Shown piece after piece: positions 1-8,528 of a stretch of DNA of 52,033 bases; positions within the stretch are counted from its first letter, which is position 1, and every line of letters starts with the position of its first letter. The notes under the pieces are model-generated. The model searched no databases. It had not been told where the DNA came from and saw nothing but the letters and a program-made list of their open reading frames with translations. The DNA comes from a virus: positions 1-52,033 of IMG/VR virus record IMGVR_UViG_3300033153_010635; one strand, given 5' to 3'. Both the position numbers and the translations under genes were made by a program.

Positions 1-136
1 TCCGAGTAGACGATCCCCTGTTCGACCACATGTACGCAGTCTTTGTTTCCATATCATTCGGAGACAAAGACGGAATGGTTAAATCATCATTAAAAGAATC
101 TCTGCTATAACCATTTCCGGAGCCAAACAAAGTCAT
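1..136 (-). CDS. Partial CDS, N-terminal 45 residues of an unidentified tail/baseplate gene
   Basis: Reading leftward from an ATG at 136, the frame stays open to the edge of the window, so only the first 45 codons are visible. The protein begins MTLFGSGNGYSRDSFNDD. The start overlaps the stop of the preceding gene as TAATG, the coupling used repeatedly in this operon, which supports a real gene. It lies directly downstream of the spike gene, where baseplate genes are expected, but no motif in the visible part identifies it. Confidence 0.7.
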   Translation of the reverse strand, partial: MTLFGSGNGYSRDSFNDDLTIPSLSPNDMETKTAYMWSNRGSSTR

Positions 137-348
137 TATTTAAGTTCTCCTATACCTTGACCGCCAACTATTGGATAACCGCCAGCTGTTCCAACAACGA
201 TAGTACTAACCTCGGCCTCTTTCACAAACGCGTAGATTGCATCAGCAATTTCATCGGCTTTAGCCTCAGCTGTTGTACTCTCGTCAACATTTTCAAAAAG
301 CGTTATCAAAGTGTTTTTGAAGATAAGTAAACCTGTTTCTAAACTCAT
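136..348 (-). CDS. Small virion-operon protein, 70 aa, unknown function
   Basis: A 70-residue acidic protein with an amphipathic helical N-terminal half and a Gly-rich C-terminus (GGYPIVGGQGIGELK). It starts 2 nt after the stop of the spike gene, and its stop forms TAATG with the next gene, so it is translationally embedded in the tail/baseplate operon. The size and position would fit a small baseplate or spike-associated protein, but I recognise no family. Confidence 0.75.
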   Translation of the reverse strand: MSLETGLLIFKNTLITLFENVDESTTAEAKADEIADAIYAFVKEAEVSTIVVGTAGGYPIVGGQGIGELK

Positions 349-350
349 AT

Positions 351-1556
351 TTATTCACCCGCTACTTTACTTGTGGTGGCCTTTACAATACCAGTGGGAG
401 TTACAATCGTTCCATCGATAGCAACAGGCAGAACAGGGCCACCGCCAACCAAAGGAGGACTAGTCGGCCCTGTAGGAGCAATATGGTTATGAACAGAAAA
501 GATGTTTTCCACAAACTCTTTGGTTGCAAATCTATCTGTTAAAGCCGAATCCCCTAGAACTATCCCATCTAGAGGAACCCCTGGGGTATTAACCGTGAAT
601 TTACCAGTTCCGCCCGTTGTATTTTTGACATTAATAACAACTTCGCCGTCTGCTTCTATGTCAATTATACGAACACCAGCTATTCCCTTCCGTACTTCTA
701 TATAGCCAGTTTCAGGAAACTCTCTAGGATTTGCTAAATCATACCCTTTTATAGGAACTGAAATATTGTTTTGAAACTCTACTCTAAAGTTTCTTCCATC
801 TTTTATCTTGAACGTACAGTCGCCCTCTGTAACCGAAGGAATAAACTCTCTAATTCCAGTAACCATTGCACCTGGAAGCTCAGAACGGTTTGCCTCAACA
901 GTGTTGAACTCAATGTTGCCGTGTCGGTCTATCATCTTGATAGCACCATTTACACGTTGCATCCTGTTATTACCGTCTCGTCGGTAAGTATCTTCAGGAG
1001 CCAGGTTTTTCCGAATATCCCACGATCCCTGAACACTTCTAGCAGAGTCCAAGTAATTAGAGGGGTGAGATAGCTTTCCTAAAATTATGCCACCGTTAGG
1101 AAAACTACCACCAATAAAACCGAGAAGAACTCGATCTCCATCCAATTTATTTAGATCAAAGTTAGGATTTCCTTTAATGAAATTCTTCGCAGGACGCGGA
1201 ACCCAACCATCATAGTCATAGTATCCTCCCTCGCCCATCAATCTCACATTACTGACAATTTGGAAATTATTTGCCGACATACTAGAAACAATCAGAACAG
1301 TGCATTCTGTACGAAACCCGACTGTCGGAGGATTTAACGGAGGTGCCTCCCCAGCAACTCTTCCAGCCACCAGTTCTGCGCCAGTACCGTATACAGCTTT
1401 AGCGTTAGATCTAGACATGTTTTTCGGACTATCTACGTGATAGACATCTAGAACAACACCTTCAACAAGCCTGTTATATATAGTTTGAGCGCTTCTCACC
1501 TGTAAACTGGACTGACAAACAGCACCAGGAAATCGACTTTTACCAAAAACGCCCAT
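351..1556 (-). CDS. Baseplate central spike protein (gpV/gp45-like)
   Basis: A 401-residue protein placed directly after the hub gene. The region around residues 137-165 (GDRVLLGFIGG...GGIILGKL) resembles the OB-fold core of membrane-piercing spikes. It is followed by a long beta-rich stretch with short repeating strands, as expected for a triple beta-helix. Near the C-terminus, residues 356-358 form an H-x-H motif (VHNHIAPTGP) like the iron-coordinating tip motif of P2 gpV-type spikes. The inferred role is the trimeric needle at the tail tip that pierces the host envelope. The start overlaps the hub stop as TAATG. The fold assignment is by motif only. Confidence 0.75.
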   Translation of the reverse strand: MGVFGKSRFPGAVCQSSLQVRSAQTIYNRLVEGVVLDVYHVDSPKNMSRSNAKAVYGTGAELVAGRVAGEAPPLNPPTVGFRTECTVLIVSSMSANNFQIVSNVRLMGEGGYYDYDGWVPRPAKNFIKGNPNFDLNKLDGDRVLLGFIGGSFPNGGIILGKLSHPSNYLDSARSVQGSWDIRKNLAPEDTYRRDGNNRMQRVNGAIKMIDRHGNIEFNTVEANRSELPGAMVTGIREFIPSVTEGDCTFKIKDGRNFRVEFQNNISVPIKGYDLANPREFPETGYIEVRKGIAGVRIIDIEADGEVVINVKNTTGGTGKFTVNTPGVPLDGIVLGDSALTDRFATKEFVENIFSVHNHIAPTGPTSPPLVGGGPVLPVAIDGTIVTPTGIVKATTSKVAGE

Positions 1557-4006
1557 TACTCAATCTCCGCATCTAAACTTCTATCCATATAATCAGAAAG
1601 ACTTTGTCTGAAAGCGGAGGCCGTTTCCGCAAAAGCACCTGACAAATCAGCTGCTTTAGTAGATTCCACTATAGAAATTTCTCCCCCAAGATTTATTCCA
1701 TCAGGAAATTGAACAGTAATAGGTCTGAAATTTTGAATTATAGGTAGTGGAGAAAATCTACCAGGTCTCCCAGGAACAACCGAAGTTCTACTTCTATCAA
1801 CACCTTTTGAAGCCAACGGATTTGCTACAGAGTCGAGAGAAATACCAACCGAAGCTGCGTTATTTTCATTCGAGTACTCATTGTCCGATACAGGAAAGCT
1901 AATCCCAAGAACAAACGTTTCAGACATCTCTCTGAGCACACGACTATCAGGCGGTATGTACTCTAGACCAACCATCGGTTGCCCTCGACTAACACTTGCC
2001 GTAGTCACAACCTCAGCCCCGAAAGTCCAAGACTCGCTAACAGATTCAACATAAAATGAGAGACCTCTATCGATGTTGTCTAGACGATATCCTGGACGTA
2101 GGCCAGGCATACCACGCAACTGCATAGTACCGTTTAAGTACTCAATATTGTGCTGATACCAATGGTCAGTGAGGGTGATTACCCTCAACGACATATAATC
2201 AGTGAAATTCTCTCCAACATCTCCAGCAAAAACACCTCCACTAGTTAATCCCGCCGCAACAAGAGGTACTTCACTTCTAGGTGGTTGCACAACCTCCGGA
2301 ATAAACTGGGCAAAACTGCTCACATACTCCCGCATCCTAAGACCGTGCTTCCTGATCTGAATGAGTCTGAATTGCGGAACAATACTCCTAATGTAGAGAC
2401 TAATATCGTCTCCCAACGCAGTTTCTGGCTTAAAATCATAGCCAGTAACCACGTCTTGATCTCCTCTCCCTATATCCTCGTCTTCCACATCTTTTTGCGT
2501 GATTTGAAAAATCTCAAACGTCCTCAGACCTCGGTTAAACCGCATCGTATCAATCGGTTCACCATCCCTCAATCCCATAATAACTTCTACGTTCATTCCA
2601 ACCGAATCGCCGTAATCCATTATTCTCGAATTTTGATTCCAGACCGCCCCACCAAAATCAACATGAGTTGCCCTGATGTTAATTCCTGCATCGGTCATAA
2701 GATCTGCCACATTTAGTATTCGATTTTCCAGATTCTCTGATCCTTCGCCGCCTTTCGGATAATACGTGAACGGATTTTCTCGAAGAACAACGCAGGGAAC
2801 CATTGATACACCACCCTCAAGTTCCTGCCCAAGAACGTCTGTTCCAGTTGTTTTAAAGTCAATAACTGGTCTCAAATCAATAATCAACTCATTGATTACC
2901 TGATGACTGTACTGCGAAAGTAAATCATAAAAACTCCCCTGGTAATCCCATATGGTCAAATCGAGTATAAACCCCTCGACATACTCCATATAGTCAAAAC
3001 AAAGAATGTCGTAGATAGTTTTTGGAACTTGCCACGGAGAATCACGAGTAATTGTCAGCTGGCAAGGAGAAGTAGCTGCTACTTCTATCGCTCTAGAAAA
3101 TTGAAGTCGAGTTCGCCAATCTTCTAGGACTGGCATATTTACACCTACCGCTCTAGCCGCAACTTCTCTAGCAGCAAACACAGCATTAATATTCTCTTCT
3201 TGAGAATAAGCGTATGAAAAACTCTCAGCTAGATCTCTTAACTCTTGAACAACAGCGATAGCATCATTCTTACGCCGAGTAGGGGCAAAATGCTGAGAAA
3301 CATTTTGCGGGGATGTAGCGAGATAATCATTTGGTCTTTGATGTCCTTCAAGAGATTCATAAACATTCTCAGGTATCGCAGGTAGCTCCTCATTATAGTG
3401 AGGAGGAAGTATCCATTGCCTACCAAAAGCAAACAAAGCCGCCATCAGATTCATAAGAATAAATCTAGGATTCCCCATATTGACTGCTCCTTGGAACATC
3501 AAGTAGGAACCACCTAAATTATTACCGAAAACCTCGTTCTGCGGTATATACGGATTATTATATATTTCAGTCATATTGAAGGCTTTTTGAAAATCCGTAC
3601 AATTAACCGTATACACAACAGTCACAGAACCATCAGAATGAGCTGTGTATTTTCTTCTCACCTGGTCTATGTACCCGAAAAATCTACGAACCCAGCCTTT
3701 ATTGTAGGATATTCTTTCGTGTGGATTATTTAAATTCACATAAAGATTAATTACATCGTTAGCCTCAATTAAATCCAGCCATTCTCTAGTAGGAGCTAAT
3801 CCTATCGAAAGAGTCCCAGCTTCATGAATCCCTTTCTCAAAACTATAAGAACTAATTGAATCAGTTAGGTCTACTCTTCCAAAATTATGCGAATCAACAA
3901 AACACCGAACTCTTGTATTAGTAATATTCGCTGGCGACTCATTAGTGAGTTGAACATCTAAAGAATTTGCAGCATCTATACTAGAAATGTTTGAGGGATT
4001 TACCAT
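1556..4006 (-). CDS. Baseplate hub protein (gp27/gpD-like)
   Basis: An 816-residue protein lying between the tape measure and spike genes, the standard position of the hub that joins tail tube to spike. The N-terminal region around residues 35-150 (FGRVDLTDSISSYSFEKGIH, then WVRRFFGYIDQVRRKY and a beta-rich segment) resembles the gp27/late-control-D fold that mimics a tail-tube subunit. The C-terminal 150 residues are Ser/Asn/Asp-rich and probably flexible. It is longer than T4 gp27, so it may carry extra baseplate domains. Both ends are coupled by TAATG overlaps with its neighbours. Confidence 0.72.
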   Translation of the reverse strand: MVNPSNISSIDAANSLDVQLTNESPANITNTRVRCFVDSHNFGRVDLTDSISSYSFEKGIHEAGTLSIGLAPTREWLDLIEANDVINLYVNLNNPHERISYNKGWVRRFFGYIDQVRRKYTAHSDGSVTVVYTVNCTDFQKAFNMTEIYNNPYIPQNEVFGNNLGGSYLMFQGAVNMGNPRFILMNLMAALFAFGRQWILPPHYNEELPAIPENVYESLEGHQRPNDYLATSPQNVSQHFAPTRRKNDAIAVVQELRDLAESFSYAYSQEENINAVFAAREVAARAVGVNMPVLEDWRTRLQFSRAIEVAATSPCQLTITRDSPWQVPKTIYDILCFDYMEYVEGFILDLTIWDYQGSFYDLLSQYSHQVINELIIDLRPVIDFKTTGTDVLGQELEGGVSMVPCVVLRENPFTYYPKGGEGSENLENRILNVADLMTDAGINIRATHVDFGGAVWNQNSRIMDYGDSVGMNVEVIMGLRDGEPIDTMRFNRGLRTFEIFQITQKDVEDEDIGRGDQDVVTGYDFKPETALGDDISLYIRSIVPQFRLIQIRKHGLRMREYVSSFAQFIPEVVQPPRSEVPLVAAGLTSGGVFAGDVGENFTDYMSLRVITLTDHWYQHNIEYLNGTMQLRGMPGLRPGYRLDNIDRGLSFYVESVSESWTFGAEVVTTASVSRGQPMVGLEYIPPDSRVLREMSETFVLGISFPVSDNEYSNENNAASVGISLDSVANPLASKGVDRSRTSVVPGRPGRFSPLPIIQNFRPITVQFPDGINLGGEISIVESTKAADLSGAFAETASAFRQSLSDYMDRSLDAEIE

Positions 4007-6264
4007 TAGTTTTTACCACCCTCTCGAAAGCTCTCTTTTGCAACCAAAACTTTTGAAGAGATATTTGCATTCATCTTCCTTAATTCAGCGACTATTTTAT
4101 TTACACCCTTATTAGACTCACTACTTTCATCATTATAATCCAAAGATTCTACTCCACCATCATTAAAAACATCCAATACTGCGTTTTCTCTTACTTCCGC
4201 CGCCCTTCGTTCCACCCTCCTTCGTCTAGCACGACCAGGTCCCGTCTGTGGTTCTTGTACTCCTTGTGTAACCTGAAACATGCTAATATCAGCCTCTGAT
4301 TTTCGATTTGTATTTCCACCCAAATCAATTACTCCACGCATCGCTAACGACATAACATCAGCTGTTAAACCTGTCCTTCCCGCTGCTCTTGAATAGTATT
4401 CCTCTAGAACTGTATTAGAAGCAAATCCAGTTGCATTAATACTATTAATTAAATACTCTTGCAATCCCTCGTCAGCTCCCCGTGCAGGCATATTCCCTGC
4501 ACCAAGAACTGAAAAAATAACACTACGTACCCGTTCTTCATCAAGACTAGCACCAGGACCTGTCAACTTAGTAAACATATTCTCAGCTGCAGTTGAAAGC
4601 CCAGGTATAATCTCAATTCCAGTATGTCGTGTAAAAGCCTCAGCAGCAGCACCAATATCCTCGGGATCAGGAATAAGAGTCTCGTGGACTCTTCTTACTA
4701 TCGCATCTCCTAGAGTTTCAGCACCATAACCCTCTATATTATAAGGAGTAACATTAGGCATAAAACCTGCTAAAGTATTCATAAGTCTACCTGTCCACTG
4801 AACACCTCCAGTTTGCATTTGAGTCAGCATTTCTACTAGTGGACCAAGAGTAAGACCGAGATCAGTAAGAGCATTTCTATATTCAGCAACAGTCGAAGTT
4901 AAACTTATATCCCCAGGACCTTGTCTTACACCCCTAAAATTACCAGCTATTAATTCATCAGCTTTATTCCCGATCCCAGCCCCTTCTTGACCTCTCATTT
5001 TCATTTCAGCATGGTAATAATTAAACGCATCCTGATGCGACATATTTGGATAAGTACGTCGAATATGTTCCATTGCTCGACTAGGAGTTTGAGATTGAGA
5101 AACAATATTCTCAAATATCCTACTCATCGTTGCCGGATCACCTCGCTCCAACGCAAGTCCAATCTCGAAAGGATCCATACCAAGTTGGAGTCCAGCTGCT
5201 TGATAAACCAAAGCACGTCCTGCCCTGCCACCACCAGGATTAGCCATACCGGAAAGTACTGCGCCCATCGTTCTATCAGCTGCAGCATCACTCACACCAG
5301 CATTCCGCATAATACCGATTCCACGAGTTGCCCACCTCAAAGTTTCGGTGTTAAGCCGATCATAGGTCGAAGCGTGAGTTTGCATAATACCGGAAAGGCG
5401 CTGGACAGTAGCTCCAGTTTCCTGAATAGTAAAATTAAACTCTTCCATGGTTGTCAGTGCGCCAGCTGCCCCGAGTATTTCCAAACCTGGTGCAGCTGCC
5501 CCGGCTTCATACGAATTACCCCTCCCGCCGCGCCTAACGGGACCTCCAAAATAAGAAGCGTTGGCTACCAAAGAACCGAGTTCGTTTGAAGCAGCACCAG
5601 TTCGATATCCAAACTCGCGAGATAAAACTTCCGGAGATGTACTTATCCCATTAAATCTCCCACTACTATTTAGAACTGATGCTAAAGGTTGTCGAACAGA
5701 ATGAGCAAAACCAGTCCACTCAGTACGATCCATTCCATACCCAACTCCCACTTCCGAATCAAAACCTCTACGACCCGGCATTCCACGAGACTGCGCTGCC
5801 TGAAGTTGATATCCACGCGCTAGTGCCACACCTTGAGATGCGAAATTCCTAGCCATACTGATCAAAAACCCTAAACTGTACGTCAAAGCGCCTGTTAGGC
5901 CGCCACCGCCCCCTCCACCACCACCTCCTCCACCCCCTAAAGCACCGCCTAGCCCACTACCACCCCCACTACCACCCCCGCTCACGCCTCCACCACCTCC
6001 ACCGCCACCATAGCCACCTCCACCATACATTCCTGGATGTCTTCTCATCCCGCCCATCCCGCCCATCCCGCCCATTCTTCCCATAGTGTTGGAAAGACCA
6101 GAAACGGAAGAAGTGACGCGGTTAAGATCCATAGTGGCTTGACTAGAGAATTTTTTAATCTCACTTCCAGCGGCTCGAAGTGCGGATTGCATTTCCCTGG
6201 TGGCAGATCGAAACTGCCTAACGTCCATCATTAGTTGGACTTTAAATTCGGTGGATTCTGGCAT
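4006..6264 (-). CDS. Tail tape measure protein
   Basis: A 752-residue protein immediately downstream of the frameshifted tail-assembly chaperones, which is the near-universal tape measure position. The N-terminus (residues 8-45) is a charged helix followed by a Met/Gly stretch and an almost pure glycine run (about residues 70-130), then long helical, Ala/Gly-rich sequence including a hydrophobic segment near residue 130. The length would correspond to a tail of roughly 110 nm at about 1.5 A per residue. The Gly-rich insert is unusual for this family and is encoded by C-rich DNA on the + strand at 5900-6070. ATG at 6264 has a good AGGA Shine-Dalgarno. Confidence 0.78.
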   Translation of the reverse strand: MPESTEFKVQLMMDVRQFRSATREMQSALRAAGSEIKKFSSQATMDLNRVTSSVSGLSNTMGRMGGMGGMGGMRRHPGMYGGGGYGGGGGGGGVSGGGSGGGSGLGGALGGGGGGGGGGGGGLTGALTYSLGFLISMARNFASQGVALARGYQLQAAQSRGMPGRRGFDSEVGVGYGMDRTEWTGFAHSVRQPLASVLNSSGRFNGISTSPEVLSREFGYRTGAASNELGSLVANASYFGGPVRRGGRGNSYEAGAAAPGLEILGAAGALTTMEEFNFTIQETGATVQRLSGIMQTHASTYDRLNTETLRWATRGIGIMRNAGVSDAAADRTMGAVLSGMANPGGGRAGRALVYQAAGLQLGMDPFEIGLALERGDPATMSRIFENIVSQSQTPSRAMEHIRRTYPNMSHQDAFNYYHAEMKMRGQEGAGIGNKADELIAGNFRGVRQGPGDISLTSTVAEYRNALTDLGLTLGPLVEMLTQMQTGGVQWTGRLMNTLAGFMPNVTPYNIEGYGAETLGDAIVRRVHETLIPDPEDIGAAAEAFTRHTGIEIIPGLSTAAENMFTKLTGPGASLDEERVRSVIFSVLGAGNMPARGADEGLQEYLINSINATGFASNTVLEEYYSRAAGRTGLTADVMSLAMRGVIDLGGNTNRKSEADISMFQVTQGVQEPQTGPGRARRRRVERRAAEVRENAVLDVFNDGGVESLDYNDESSESNKGVNKIVAELRKMNANISSKVLVAKESFREGGKN

Positions 6265-6272
6265 GATAAATC

Positions 6273-6827
6273 CTAATAAACGTCGGAAAACTCTTTCATG
6301 TAGTCGTCCGCACCTGAAACTTTTGACTTCAATGCAGACTCTAAATTAGTTTTCCTTTTTTCTGCTAGATTCTTTCTTTCCGCTTCTTGTATCGCATGTA
6401 TTTTTACCCTTTCGGACTCCGGCAAACCTTCTGTAAGATCCGGAAAAATACCTTTCTGATACTGCTCTTCCCACTTATCGACTAGATCGTCGCCAACTTC
6501 AGGCAATCTAACTTCCCCATACTTGGATTTATCGTCAGCCCAAAGTTTTTTTCTATCACCCAAATACATATCCGAAAAGAATTCGATTAAAAGCTCTTCG
6601 TACGTGTACGCTTTAAAGTCAGCCGACTTCGGAGACGAACGGTACTTGTCCGTCCACCATTTCTCGATGTACAACATCGAGTCCTTCCGGACTCTCCACC
6701 GAGCCACCATCTTGACCTTCTCGATCAGATCCTTTTCCTCCGTTATCTCCTCGATCTCGGTCCCCTTCATCACTTCCATTGGGACGAAAAGGAAGGAAGC
6801 TCGCCTCGAAAGCAGCTGCCTCTCCAT
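6273..6827 (-). CDS. Tail assembly chaperone, frameshifted C-terminal part (gpT-like)
   Basis: An open frame of about 184 codons lies between the gpG-like chaperone and the tape measure and overlaps the former by about 200 nt in the +1 (equivalently -2) frame. It includes a W/Y-rich helical segment (KDSMLYIEKWW) of the type seen in the second chaperone part. No Shine-Dalgarno precedes the ATG at 6827. The frame is closed by TAG near 6840, so a ribosomal shift must occur downstream of that point. By analogy with lambda G/GT and Mu-type chaperones, the likely product is a fusion whose T part recruits the tube subunit to the tape measure. Confidence 0.75.
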   Translation of the reverse strand: MERQLLSRRASFLFVPMEVMKGTEIEEITEEKDLIEKVKMVARWRVRKDSMLYIEKWWTDKYRSSPKSADFKAYTYEELLIEFFSDMYLGDRKKLWADDKSKYGEVRLPEVGDDLVDKWEEQYQKGIFPDLTEGLPESERVKIHAIQEAERKNLAEKRKTNLESALKSKVSGADDYMKEFSDVY

Positions 6828-6838
6828 AAATCTCTTCT
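6619..6838 (-). other. Programmed ribosomal frameshift region of the tail chaperones
   Basis: The two chaperone frames overlap here and the second frame has no usable start, so a +1 (or -2) shift is required. A G-run at 6762-6765 read GAA GGG GAC in the zero frame allows a one-base forward slip of the GGG-reading tRNA to give GGG ACC. TTT C and AAA G sites in the overlap are alternatives. The site itself is inferred. The overlap, the frame relation and the closing TAG near 6840 are read directly. Confidence 0.6.
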
Positions 6839-7134
6839 AGAACAGCAGGATCCACAAAATTGAGAAGATCTTTGCACCATTCAGGCTTCCGAACTAAGGC
6901 TATTTCAAGATGAGCCACCATATCGATCATATTTTCAATGTGTAGTTGGACTCCTCGCCCTGTAATATAATCATGACCATTCCCTTCAGCTAACCTGGCT
7001 TTAAGAATACCCTTTTTAATTTGTTGACCAATAGTCATTTTTCTTACTTCGAAAAGACCAGTGTAAAATTTTCCATCTACTTTGGACTTGTACGAGATAT
7101 CAAATGTTTTTACGAGACTTTTTTCTTCCGACAT
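6619..7134 (-). CDS. Tail assembly chaperone, zero-frame product (gpG-like)
   Basis: A 171-residue protein. The first 115 residues are well-formed mixed alpha/beta sequence. After about residue 122 the zero-frame product becomes a Gly/Asp/Arg-rich low-complexity tail (SDEGDRDRGDNGG), as expected where the DNA is really constrained by the other reading frame. It sits two genes upstream of the tape measure. ATG at 7134 is preceded by AGG. The role is to coat and protect the tape measure before tail-tube polymerisation. The ratio of this product to the fused one would be set by the frameshift. Confidence 0.78.
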   Translation of the reverse strand: MSEEKSLVKTFDISYKSKVDGKFYTGLFEVRKMTIGQQIKKGILKARLAEGNGHDYITGRGVQLHIENMIDMVAHLEIALVRKPEWCKDLLNFVDPAVLEEIYGEAAAFEASFLPFRPNGSDEGDRDRGDNGGKGSDREGQDGGSVESPEGLDVVHREMVDGQVPFVSEVG

Positions 7135-7207
7135 GATTTTACCTGCTAAATAAAGATTTTTTACCTAAGAAATTTTCCTTACCTAGTAAACTAGTTTAAT
7201 CAATAGC

Positions 7208-8518
7208 TTATTCGACTCTCCAAGTTGGACGTTTAATAATAGTATTTAAAGCAACTTTGCACCCAGTTATAAAATACATCCGAATATTATTCTCGTCTGG
7301 ACCTGCAGACGGTGCTGACGCCTTAAAAGCTGTTGGATTTGATCCTGTTGCGGCTGTCAAACTCACATCGTTCACAATCAATTCAACACTCCACCCAAGA
7401 ACCAAATCTCTTTTCATTCGTACAAGATATTTAGAGTGCCCTAACGGACACGACCCTACACCAAACGAAGCTAAAGTTGTACCAGTTGGATGCTCTATAA
7501 TGCTACCTGTTGTTGCTCCAAAGATGTAAATACGAAATAAATTCCCTACAGTCAAAGCAATATCTACACCATTGTTGTAGAACAGGAATTCATACTCCCC
7601 GGAAGTTACTTCGCATCTAGGACCTAATACTCCATTATAGTGATCTTCATCAAACATCCTTAGTATAGAAGCCCAAGAAGCTCTAGCGGAAACAAAAGAT
7701 TTATTGTCCACAATTTCTGTAGACACAACAAAATTGTCTCCAGCATCTACTCTGACCGATGTGCCGCCAATCCACGCATCCCTCAAACCCGCACTATAAG
7801 AGCCAGTAACAATTTCCTCATTTGGTTGAGCGTACCTGCACGCCTTTAAATTTTGATTCCAGCGATCTTTTACCCATTCTGCTGATTTATTTTCTGAATA
7901 AACAGCGGATTCAGACATCCACACATCGGATGGGAGGGTGCCGCCGTTATTTAGCGAGCCAACACTAATAGCACCAGCTGCGATAGAGAATGTTTGCGCA
8001 GTTCCAGCCAAAAACGCTTGCTGTACTCCATCGATATATAAGTACAAGCCAACATCCCGGTCATGCACTGCAACTAGGTGGTGGATTAGCCCGTCATCCA
8101 AATCAACACCAGTTAAAGTGGCAAATATCTGACCAGAATCATCAGTACCCCTGGCATATATTGTCGTTCCTGATACTGATATCCCTTCATGTCCAGAGAA
8201 CGCACAATAAACTTGTGTGGGTAAAGCCGCCACCTGCGGGGCCAACAACCCAAGCGCCTCAACTGTCCATGACGGATCCACTCCAGCCAACAATCCCGTG
8301 GATGCGGATGAAGCGTGGCTTCTGATCTCCTCATTAAACTGCATTCCACCACCAAACAGTGATGGCTTAGCCAAAGCCCCGGAAACAGCCAAATCCAGGT
8401 TATTCAAAGAAACATCTTTTACCTTTCCATCTCCATTAGGAATCATTACCCATCCAGCAACCAATGACTCATCGTCGGGATCAGGTGCAAAAGAGGATTT
8501 TATTGGTTTATGAGTCAT
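7208..8518 (-). CDS. LamG/concanavalin-like tail fibre or receptor-binding protein, 436 aa
   Basis: The N-terminal 200 residues follow a LamG/concanavalin A-like jelly-roll pattern (SLVAGW near the start, strands ending YLYIDGVQQ, then SVGSLNNGG and a WV-K-RWN closing helix). The C-terminal 200 residues form a second beta-sandwich matching residues about 415-615 of the neighbouring 929-aa fibre. The start is set at ATG 8518 because TGAGGTT lies 7 nt upstream; a longer reading from a GTG at 8569 would run into the upstream gene without a ribosome site. The inferred role is surface glycan or receptor binding at the tail tip. Confidence 0.7.
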   Translation of the reverse strand: MTHKPIKSSFAPDPDDESLVAGWVMIPNGDGKVKDVSLNNLDLAVSGALAKPSLFGGGMQFNEEIRSHASSASTGLLAGVDPSWTVEALGLLAPQVAALPTQVYCAFSGHEGISVSGTTIYARGTDDSGQIFATLTGVDLDDGLIHHLVAVHDRDVGLYLYIDGVQQAFLAGTAQTFSIAAGAISVGSLNNGGTLPSDVWMSESAVYSENKSAEWVKDRWNQNLKACRYAQPNEEIVTGSYSAGLRDAWIGGTSVRVDAGDNFVVSTEIVDNKSFVSARASWASILRMFDEDHYNGVLGPRCEVTSGEYEFLFYNNGVDIALTVGNLFRIYIFGATTGSIIEHPTGTTLASFGVGSCPLGHSKYLVRMKRDLVLGWSVELIVNDVSLTAATGSNPTAFKASAPSAGPDENNIRMYFITGCKVALNTIIKRPTWRVE

Positions 8519-8528
8519 GATATTAACC

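Noticed and set aside
5900-6070. Glycine-rich part of the tape measure as a separate collagen-like gene
   Set aside because: It is continuous and in frame with the tape measure, with no stop or start between.
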